Of a stretch of 64,000 bases of DNA, positions 58,203 through 64,000 are shown in pieces. The stretch covers positions 1 through 64,000 of the forward strand of contig NZ_JYGE01000006.1 of the NCBI RefSeq assembly GCF_003012055.1, given 5' to 3'. Made by a program: the position numbers and the translations under genes. This DNA comes from Peptostreptococcus russellii (GTDB taxonomy: Bacteria > Bacillota > Clostridia > Peptostreptococcales > Peptostreptococcaceae). Position 1 is the stretch's first letter. Each line of letters begins with the position of its first letter. The notes under the pieces were generated by a model that was given only the letters and a program-made list of their open reading frames with translations, was not told the origin of the DNA and searched no databases.

Positions 58203-58369
58203 TGTGGATAGTGTTAAAAACCGACTCAAGTAACTTATCCACAGTGCTTTAAGCTGTGTAAAAAATTGTTATAAGTATATGTATAATTTCTTTATGAATT
58301 GTGCATAACTTGGGCTGTTTTTTTGTCCACATTTAATCTACAGCTTTTCAACCGTTTTTATGTGGATAA
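58203..58369. other. oriC: oriC part 2: DnaA boxes between dnaA and dnaN
   Basis: Exact DnaA boxes (TTATNCACA) at 58235-58243 (plus), 58300-58308 (minus) and 58361-58369 (minus), and a one-mismatch box at 58203-58211. The dnaA-dnaN spacer often carries the unwinding region in Firmicutes. Confidence 0.75.
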
Positions 58370-59746
58370 CTATCCGTTTAGATCTGATACTATTTTTTCT
58401 ATTTTTACTTTGGTTATTTCACTCTTGCTCATTTCATCTTCAACCTTTTTAATAGCGTGCATTACAGTTGTATGATCACGTCCACCGAATTCATCACCTA
58501 TATTAGGAAGAGAAATATCAAGTAAATTTCTTGCTATATACATAGCTATCTGCCTTGGAAATGCAATGTTTTTTGTTCTTTTTTTAGAATTTAAATCATC
58601 GACAGTTACATTATAAGCATCGGCAACCATCTCTTTTATTCTTAATACATTAATTTCTTTTGTTTTATAAGACACCAAAATATCCTTTAGAGCTTCTTTC
58701 GCTGTATCGAGATTTAACTCTTTGGAAGAAAGATCAGCATAAAGTATAACCTTATTTAGGGCACCTTCAAGTTCCCTGATATTTGATTTTACATTATCAG
58801 CTATATATTCTATAACATCTTTTGGTATATATAAATTATCATTTTCTGCCTTTGATTGAAGTATTGCCATCCTTGTACTGTAGTCAGGAGCCTGAATATC
58901 CACCATTATTCCGCATATAAATCTAGATTTCAACCTATCTTTTAGATGTGGTATATCTCTTGGAGGTCTATCACTAGATAGAATAATTTTCTTTCCAGCT
59001 GCGTAAACATCATTAAAAGTATGGAAAAGTTCTTCCTCTACAGATGTTTTTCCTGCAATAAACTGAACGTCATCTATCATAAATAAGTCGACACTTCTAT
59101 ATTTATGTCTAAATTCGTCATTTTTCTTCTCTCTAATCGCCATTATAAGCTCATTTGTAAAAGTTTCTGAAGAAACATAAAGCACTTTTTTTGAAGGATC
59201 TCTTTCCAAAACATCGTGTCCAATGGCATGCATTAGATGGGTTTTACCAAGACCTACGCCACCATATAGAAATAGTGGGTTGTCATTTAAAATATCATCA
59301 GAGCCAGCAACCCTTTGGCAGGCAGCGACTGCAATGTTATTACTTGGTCCGACAACAAAAGTATCAAATGTATATTTAGGATTAAGATTAGCATTTGATA
59401 TATTGCTAGCCTTGCTAATTAACTTAGCTCTTTCGTCCTTTTTTATATCTTTTTTGGCATTTTCCTTGTCAATAGTATCAAAAAATGCTAATTCTTCTTC
59501 TATATCAGTCATTACCACCACGTCATTTATATTAGCAGCTAGCTCACTAAAAGCATTTAGCAAAATATCCTTCTTTTGGTTTTCAAAGAACTCCTTTGTT
59601 CTAATATTTCCTTTTAAGTAAAAGACATGATCTTTTATTGCGATGGGAATTGATTCTTCGTTGAAATAAATTTCAAAAAATGACTTAGGGAATGAACCCT
59701 TAAGTTTCTGCTTTGCCGATATCCAAAGCTTATTTGCATCCATCAT
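58370..59746 (-). CDS. dnaA: Chromosomal replication initiator DnaA
   Basis: 458 residues. Domain I (about 1-85), linker, AAA+ domain III with Walker A LFLYGGVGLGKTHLMHAIGH, Walker B VDLFMIDDVQFIAGK and sensor motifs, and domain IV with the DNA-binding GGRDHTTVMHAIKKVE. Start ATG after GGAGGT. A promoter with TTATCA (59809-59814) and TATAAT (59786-59791) has an exact DnaA box in its spacer, which fits autorepression. Confidence 0.98.
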   Translation of the reverse strand: MMDANKLWISAKQKLKGSFPKSFFEIYFNEESIPIAIKDHVFYLKGNIRTKEFFENQKKDILLNAFSELAANINDVVVMTDIEEELAFFDTIDKENAKKDIKKDERAKLISKASNISNANLNPKYTFDTFVVGPSNNIAVAACQRVAGSDDILNDNPLFLYGGVGLGKTHLMHAIGHDVLERDPSKKVLYVSSETFTNELIMAIREKKNDEFRHKYRSVDLFMIDDVQFIAGKTSVEEELFHTFNDVYAAGKKIILSSDRPPRDIPHLKDRLKSRFICGIMVDIQAPDYSTRMAILQSKAENDNLYIPKDVIEYIADNVKSNIRELEGALNKVILYADLSSKELNLDTAKEALKDILVSYKTKEINVLRIKEMVADAYNVTVDDLNSKKRTKNIAFPRQIAMYIARNLLDISLPNIGDEFGGRDHTTVMHAIKKVEDEMSKSEITKVKIEKIVSDLNG

Positions 59747-59785
59747 ATTCTAAACCTCCATTCTTTGTATTATTATGCATTGTTG

Positions 59786-60034
59786 ATTATATTGTGTATA
59801 AATTATGTTGATAACTAATTATTAGGGTCACAAAAAACAGAGTTATTAACACCCTGTGTATAAATAATGCGTAAAATGTATATAAGTTATCAACAGTACT
59901 AATCTATCTATAATTAAGTCTAAATATATTATATATCTATAATCAACTTTTTTGTCCACAAAGTTATCCACAGTTTGTGAATAACTTTGTGTTTTTTGAG
60001 CAAGTTTTCCACATATTGTAGCTCCTGTGGAAAA
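59786..60034. other. oriC: oriC part 1: DnaA-box cluster upstream of dnaA
   Basis: Exact boxes at 59793-59801 (minus), 59855-59863 (minus), 59964-59972 (plus) and 59976-59984 (minus). One-mismatch boxes lie at 59887-59895, 59952-59960, 60005-60013 and 60026-60034. An A-rich tract (60065-60092) follows. Together with the dnaA-dnaN boxes this is the bipartite origin layout known in Bacillus and C. difficile. Confidence 0.85.
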
Positions 60035-60417
60035 ATAGACCTTTTTTTTCTGTATATCGATTTAAAATTTTATAAAAAAAAAATAAAAAAACCCTTATTT
60101 TATCCATATATTTAGGGGGTTGTGGATTCATTTTTCTGGTATTTTAGCAATTTATACACTTTAGCTAAGGAATAATGAATAAAAAACCTCTTAAATTTAG
60201 GAATTTCACAAATTTTTTTTGACCTGTAGATAGTTTTATTTATAAATTTATAATATCATTTGTAGATTCTTTATAATAACCGTAAAATGTGGAAAACTTG
60301 ATATTTTTATAAAAATTTACTTTGGATATTATAAAAGAGTAAAATATAGGGGATTTTTTCCAATTTTTGATTGAGCTAAAATTTTTCATCTAAAAAGGAA
60401 TAGTGAATTTTAAGGAT

Positions 60418-60440
60418 CAAAATCGCCTGCGGCGATTTTG
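60418..60440. repeat. GC-rich hairpin in the dnaA-rpmH spacer
   Basis: CAAAATCGCC and its complement (10 bp) around loop TGC, standing out in AT-rich sequence. There is no T-tract, so a terminator is unlikely. Function unknown. Confidence 0.5.
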
Positions 60441-60500
60441 AAATTGAAAAGTTTTAAATAATAGAAACTTCAATAATAATAAATATGGATAGTTTTTGAT

Positions 60501-60700
60501 AATAGATAGAAATAGATGCCTGATTATATAAATAAGAAGGGCAGAGCTGTGTATTAAATAATATTAACAAACGTATTTATAAAAGCATCCTTGAAACTAG
60601 TATAGTAACTTTTTAAATAAATAGGAAAATTATAGAAAAATATTGATTATATGCTTGAATATATAAATAAGAAGAGTGGAGCTATATCTTGAATAAAAGA
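60501..60700. repeat. Imperfect direct repeat in the dnaA-rpmH spacer
   Basis: Two copies of a segment of about 45 bases (about 60519-60563 and 60650-60696) share ATATAAATAAGAAG, then G.G.AGCT.T.T and a Leu-like TTGAATAAA/TTAAATAA end. Neither carries an ORF with a ribosome-binding site. Confidence 0.5.
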
Positions 60701-60774
60701 CCTTTAATTGATATGATTAAGCTAGATAAATTATAATTGCTAGAAAAATTCCAGATAGTCTGCAAAAAAGCGGT

Positions 60775-60820
60775 TAAAAGTCAAAAATCAATTGACTTTT
60801 AGGGTAAAAGTAATTATAAT
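60775..60820 (+). promoter_or_regulatory. rpmH promoter with inverted repeat
   Basis: TTGACT (60792-60797), 17 bases, TATAAT (60815-60820). A 10-bp perfect inverted repeat TAAAAGTCAA/TTGACTTTTA (60775-60784, 60792-60801) covers the -35 box and could be an operator or only UP-element-like sequence. Confidence 0.75.
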
Positions 60821-60866
60821 TATAGTGTTATGTTTACAATTAGAATGATGAAAGGAGAATTCAAGG

Positions 60867-61001
60867 ATGAAAAGAACTTATCAGCCAAAGAAAAGACAGA
60901 GAAAAAGAGAACATGGTTTCAGAAAGAGAATGAAGAATTCTAACGGAAAAAATGTTTTAAAGAGAAGAAGAGCTAAGGGAAGAAAGAGATTAACTCACTA
61001 A
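60867..61001 (+). CDS. rpmH: Ribosomal protein L34
   Basis: 44 residues beginning [20 protein letters not shown] and ending [12 protein letters not shown], the standard sequence and length. AAAGGAG lies before the ATG. Start of the rpmH-rnpA-yidD-yidC-jag operon, divergent from dnaA as in nearly all Firmicutes. Confidence 0.98.
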   Translation: MKRTYQPKKRQRKREHGFRKRMKNSNGKNVLKRRRAKGRKRLTH

Positions 61002-61100
61002 TAGGTTAATTACCTGTGCTTAATTAATGATAATGAAAAGCCACTTGTAATGAGTGGTTTTTTTTGTAAAATCATTAAAATGAAAATTATGGAGGTTATT

Positions 61101-61466
61101 ATGCATTTTAATAACACCGACGGAATTAAAAAAGATTCCGACTTTAGAAAGGTTTACCAGAGAGGTAAATCTATGGCGGATAGAAACTTGGTAATATACA
61201 CATATAAAAATGGTAGAGATAAATCTAGAATAGGTATATCTATTTCCAAAAAAGTAGGTAAGGCCAATGTTAGAAATAGAATTAGAAGATACATAAAGGA
61301 AGCCTACAGACTTAATATAGATGAAAATATTAAAGAGGGTTATGATATAGTATTTATTGCTAGAATAAATAGCCAAAACTCTGAGTATAAAGATATAGAA
61401 AAGTCAATGAAGTATATTACAAGAAAAGCTGGAGTAATGAAGAAGGTAACTAAGCCAAAGAGGTAA
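61101..61466 (+). CDS. rnpA: Ribonuclease P protein component
   Basis: 121 residues. [20 protein letters not shown] and the RNA-binding signature [21 protein letters not shown] are clear. It supports the RNase P RNA in cutting tRNA 5' leaders. The ATG at 61101 follows GGAGGT by five bases; in-frame starts up to 17 codons upstream are rejected. Confidence 0.96.
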   Translation: MHFNNTDGIKKDSDFRKVYQRGKSMADRNLVIYTYKNGRDKSRIGISISKKVGKANVRNRIRRYIKEAYRLNIDENIKEGYDIVFIARINSQNSEYKDIEKSMKYITRKAGVMKKVTKPKR

Positions 61467-61471
61467 TAATT

Positions 61472-61723
61472 ATGGACAGATTATGTAATGGATTTAAAAA
61501 GATTGGTGATTTAGCATCAAAAGCATCTATTTCACTAATTAGATTCTATCAAAAGTTTATATCACCACTGAAGGGACCTACTTGTAGGTTTTACCCAACT
61601 TGCTCACAGTATTCTATTCAAGCTTTCAAGAAATACGGCTTTCTAAAGGGACTGTGGTTGACAATTAAAAGAATATCTAAGTGTCACCCTTTTCACCCAG
61701 GAGGTTACGACCCGCTAAAATAG
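61472..61723 (+). CDS. yidD: Membrane protein insertion efficiency factor YidD
   Basis: 83 residues with the family core [30 protein letters not shown] and [12 protein letters not shown]. It sits at the inner membrane face through an amphipathic helix and assists YidC. Six bases after rnpA. Confidence 0.95.
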   Translation: MDRLCNGFKKIGDLASKASISLIRFYQKFISPLKGPTCRFYPTCSQYSIQAFKKYGFLKGLWLTIKRISKCHPFHPGGYDPLK

Positions 61724-61768
61724 AAGGTCATCTCAAAAGTTGAGATACTACATTATTAGGAGGAATAA

Positions 61769-62485
61769 ATGGGAGTTATAGCAGATTTTCTGGGAATGGT
61801 ACTAAAAGGTATTTTTGAGTTTACTCATAGCTATGGATTATCAGTAATTATATTTACAGTAATTGTAAAGTTAATATTGACACCGCTAACAGTTAAACAG
61901 ACAAAATCAACTTTTGCCATGTCCGAGATAAACCCAAAGATTAAAGAAATTCAGGAAAAATATAAGAATAAGCCTGAAAAGCAAAATGAAGAGATATCAA
62001 AGTTATATAAGGAATCAGAAATAAATCCTTTGGCAGGTTGTTTGCCACTGCTTATACAGATGCCTATATTATTTGGTCTTTTCTATGTGTTTAAAGATCC
62101 AGTATCTCATGGAGTTTTTGCTGATAAAGCAGCATTTTTAGCTGCAAATCAGAACTTCTTATGGATAAAGAATTTAATTAAGCCAGACTATGTATTAGCA
62201 GTATTTTCTGGTGTGAGTGCATTCTTTATGCAGAAGATAATGACTCCAAAAGATCAGCTCCAAGGTTCAATGAAGATAATGACTTGGGTAATGGCAGGTA
62301 TGTCATTTTATTGGGGATTCATTTTCCCAGCCGCTCTTACACTTTATTGGACAGTAAGTAACTTGTTCTCAATTTTACAGTTTTATATTATTACAAAACC
62401 TTTGAGAGCAAAACTTGAAGTTGAAAAAGAAAAGAGATCAAAGGGACAGTTGGAAAAGAAAGATAATAAAAAGAAGCAAAAGTAG
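61769..62485 (+). CDS. yidC: Membrane protein insertase YidC (OxaA/SpoIIIJ type)
   Basis: 238 residues. Five membrane segments as in Gram-positive YidC; LILTPLTVKQTKSTFAMSEI holds the conserved Arg/Lys region and PLAGCLPLLIQMPILFGLFY the typical Pro-rich loop. There is no clear lipobox at the N-terminus (MGVIADFLGMVLKGIFEF), unlike Bacillus SpoIIIJ. The C-terminus is Lys-rich for ribosome contact. Confidence 0.96.
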   Translation: MGVIADFLGMVLKGIFEFTHSYGLSVIIFTVIVKLILTPLTVKQTKSTFAMSEINPKIKEIQEKYKNKPEKQNEEISKLYKESEINPLAGCLPLLIQMPILFGLFYVFKDPVSHGVFADKAAFLAANQNFLWIKNLIKPDYVLAVFSGVSAFFMQKIMTPKDQLQGSMKIMTWVMAGMSFYWGFIFPAALTLYWTVSNLFSILQFYIITKPLRAKLEVEKEKRSKGQLEKKDNKKKQK

Positions 62486-62496
62486 GAGGCAGAATA

Positions 62497-63249
62497 GTGG
62501 AATCAAAAATATTTTATGCGAAGAATTCAGATGAAGCTGTTGAACAACTACTAAAATCTACCAATGCAGATAAGGAAAGTATTCAAGTAACAGTAAAGGA
62601 AAAGCCTAATAAGGGATTTTTTGGATTAGGTGCTAGAGATGGTTTATTTGAGATAAGCTATGAACTTCTAGAAAAAAAATCTGAATTGAAAGAAGAGTCT
62701 ACAGTCGTAAAAAACGATAAAGTAGAATCTTATGACAAAAAAGAAAACGAAGACCTTGATAACAAGGAATTAGAAAATAAAGTAAACATAACAACAGAAG
62801 ATGAAATGAAAATAGCAAAAGAATTTGTAGAAGAACTTCTTAAAAATTCTGATGTTGAAGCGAATGTGGATGTTAGATTAGAGGATAATTTAATCAAGAT
62901 TCATATTCAAGGTGATGAGGCAAGTTGCCTAATAGGTAGAAGAGGTGATACTCTTGATGCAATACAGTTTTTAACTGGTCTTGCCCTAAACAAGGTAAAC
63001 AAGCACTCTCATACTAGAGTATTTATAGATATTGAAAACTATAGAAATAAGAGAGAAGAATCTCTAAAGAGATATTGCTATAAGGCAGCTAGAGAAGTTG
63101 CTAGAACTAAGAGAACTAAAAAGCTTGACTATATGAATCCATATGAGAGAAGAATTGTACATTCAGCTTTACAAAATGATAGATATGTAATCACATATAG
63201 TGAAGGAAATGATCCTTACAGAAGAGTAGTAATTGAATACAAGAGATAA
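62497..63249 (+). CDS. jag: RNA-binding protein Jag/KhpB
   Basis: 250 residues: Jag_N domain (about 1-50, KPNKGFFGLGARDGLFEI), an acidic Lys/Glu linker (about 60-100), a KH domain (LIGRRGDTLDAIQFLTGLAL) and an R3H domain (NPYERRIVHSALQ). It regulates cell-wall growth with KhpA and YidC. GTG start after GGAGG. Confidence 0.95.
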   Translation: MESKIFYAKNSDEAVEQLLKSTNADKESIQVTVKEKPNKGFFGLGARDGLFEISYELLEKKSELKEESTVVKNDKVESYDKKENEDLDNKELENKVNITTEDEMKIAKEFVEELLKNSDVEANVDVRLEDNLIKIHIQGDEASCLIGRRGDTLDAIQFLTGLALNKVNKHSHTRVFIDIENYRNKREESLKRYCYKAAREVARTKRTKKLDYMNPYERRIVHSALQNDRYVITYSEGNDPYRRVVIEYKR

Positions 63250-63255
63250 TAAAAT

Positions 63256-63287
63256 AAAAGGGGCCTATAGTTATAGGTCCTTTTTTG
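63256..63287 (+). terminator. Terminator of the rpmH-jag operon
   Basis: A stem AAGGGGCCTATA with TATAGGTCCTT (one bulge) and then T6. The next 300 bases (63288-63591) hold no gene. Confidence 0.88.
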
Positions 63288-63591
63288 ATGCTTTTCAAGA
63301 TAAAGTTATCCTAAGTTTGAGTATATTGATCTAATTAATGGCTTAATAAAGTAAAATTTAAAAGAATGATTTTAGTAAAGTATTTTTAACTAGAGTCTTT
63401 AATGAATTAGGATTTTAAAGTTTTATTTTTAAGAAAAATTATTGCCAGAAAGATTAATATTTATAAATTAGGTAATTTAACTTTGATTCTATCAAAAATT
63501 ATATAAAAATCAAAAATGCTTTTTAAAAAATATTAATCATAAATTAAGAAGTCTAGCTTAGAATATGAGTTATAGAAGGGGAGGGATTAGA

Positions 63592-64000
63592 TGGATTCAT
63601 ATAAGTCAATAGAGTTTAAAAATAACAACAAAGAGCAGCTTTTGTCAGAGATCAAGGAAGACTTTCCCTTAATGTCATCTATGGTAGAGTTAGATACTTA
63701 TAGGTCTAAGTCTGTTCCTTGGCACTGGCATGGAGAAGTAGAAGTATTTTACGTAGAAAGTGGAGAGGTATTATACAATACTCCTCAAGGTGAAATTTCT
63801 TTTCCAAAAGGTAGCGCAGGTCTTGTAAACTCAAATGTTCTACATTCTACTAAGGCAAATGGAAAAAATGAAGAAACCCTACAAAAAATACATATATTTG
63901 ACCCAAGTTTAATAAGTGGTAGTCAGGGAAATAAGATATATAGGGATTATGTGACTCCACTAACTTCATCTCAAGTAAAAATAGTAGCTCTTTTTCCTGA
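63592..64000 (+). CDS. AraC-type transcriptional regulator, N-terminal part
   Basis: 136 residues are visible before the right edge. The cupin-like sensor domain is clear: SVPWHWHGEVEVFYVESGEV and GEISFPKGSAGLVNSNVLHS. This N-terminal pattern is usual for AraC regulators of sugar use; the HTH part would lie outside. GGGGAGGG precedes the ATG. Confidence 0.85.

Overview
The window is low-GC DNA from an anaerobic Clostridia-type Firmicute, most likely the Peptostreptococcaceae (Peptostreptococcus or a close relative of Clostridioides). The grounds are the 16S 5' end, several cell-wall-binding-repeat-2 (CWB2) surface proteins, the gene order recF-gyrB-gyrA-rsbV-rsbW-sigB beside dnaA/dnaN, a serS T-box, a dnaX-linked long SRP RNA and a selenocysteine peroxiredoxin. 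No database search was possible, so the genus is an inference.

Layout. 1-0.42 kb: 5' end of a 16S rRNA gene on the minus strand with two promoters. 1.6-8.1 kb: ribose operon rbsR-K-D-A-C-B behind a promoter carrying a perfect cre-like/LacI-type operator. 8.1-12.2 kb: a large CWB2 surface-protein gene broken by three single-base homopolymer shifts. 12.4-23.8 kb: mixed housekeeping and small regulators (pepT, a MarR regulator with a His/Cys-rich tail, a CopY/BlaI-like repressor, a PspC protein, a ROK kinase, a 42-residue unknown protein, rlmA, a metallophosphoesterase, a NifX-like protein) and three arginine tRNAs. 23.9-27.1 kb: 34 tRNA genes on one strand from one promoter, including a duplicated seven-gene block. 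27.5-32.3 kb: a UgtP-type glycosyltransferase, then SRP RNA-dnaX-ybaB-recR. 32.5-38.3 kb: accessory region with the selenoperoxiredoxin, two mosaic CWB2 proteins, a DODA-type dioxygenase interrupted by UGA and an unknown protein. 38.7-49 kb: tRNA-Ser, tadA, thiS-F-G-H and a ThiE/TenI-like gene, serS with T-box, a third CWB2 protein, mscS, and glutamate decarboxylase interrupted by an amber codon. 49-63.3 kb: the replication-origin region (sigB-rsbW-rsbV-gyrA-gyrB-recF-S4 protein-dnaN-dnaA leftward; rpmH-rnpA-yidD-yidC-jag rightward) with DnaA boxes on both sides of dnaA. The right edge cuts an AraC-type regulator.

The strongest unusual signals concern decoding. The peroxiredoxin reads UGA at its peroxidatic position and has a bacterial SECIS-type hairpin just downstream. 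It also lacks the usual resolving cysteine and has a second ribosome-binding site at the canonical start. The DODA gene has UGA at a conserved Trp position, followed by a hairpin of almost the same geometry; this is either a nonsense mutation or a second UGA-decoded gene. Other items are the mosaic tandem CWB2 genes, an attenuator-like thi leader without a recognisable TPP aptamer, a metal-tail MarR regulator, and a split glutamate tRNA pair in the duplicated tRNA block.
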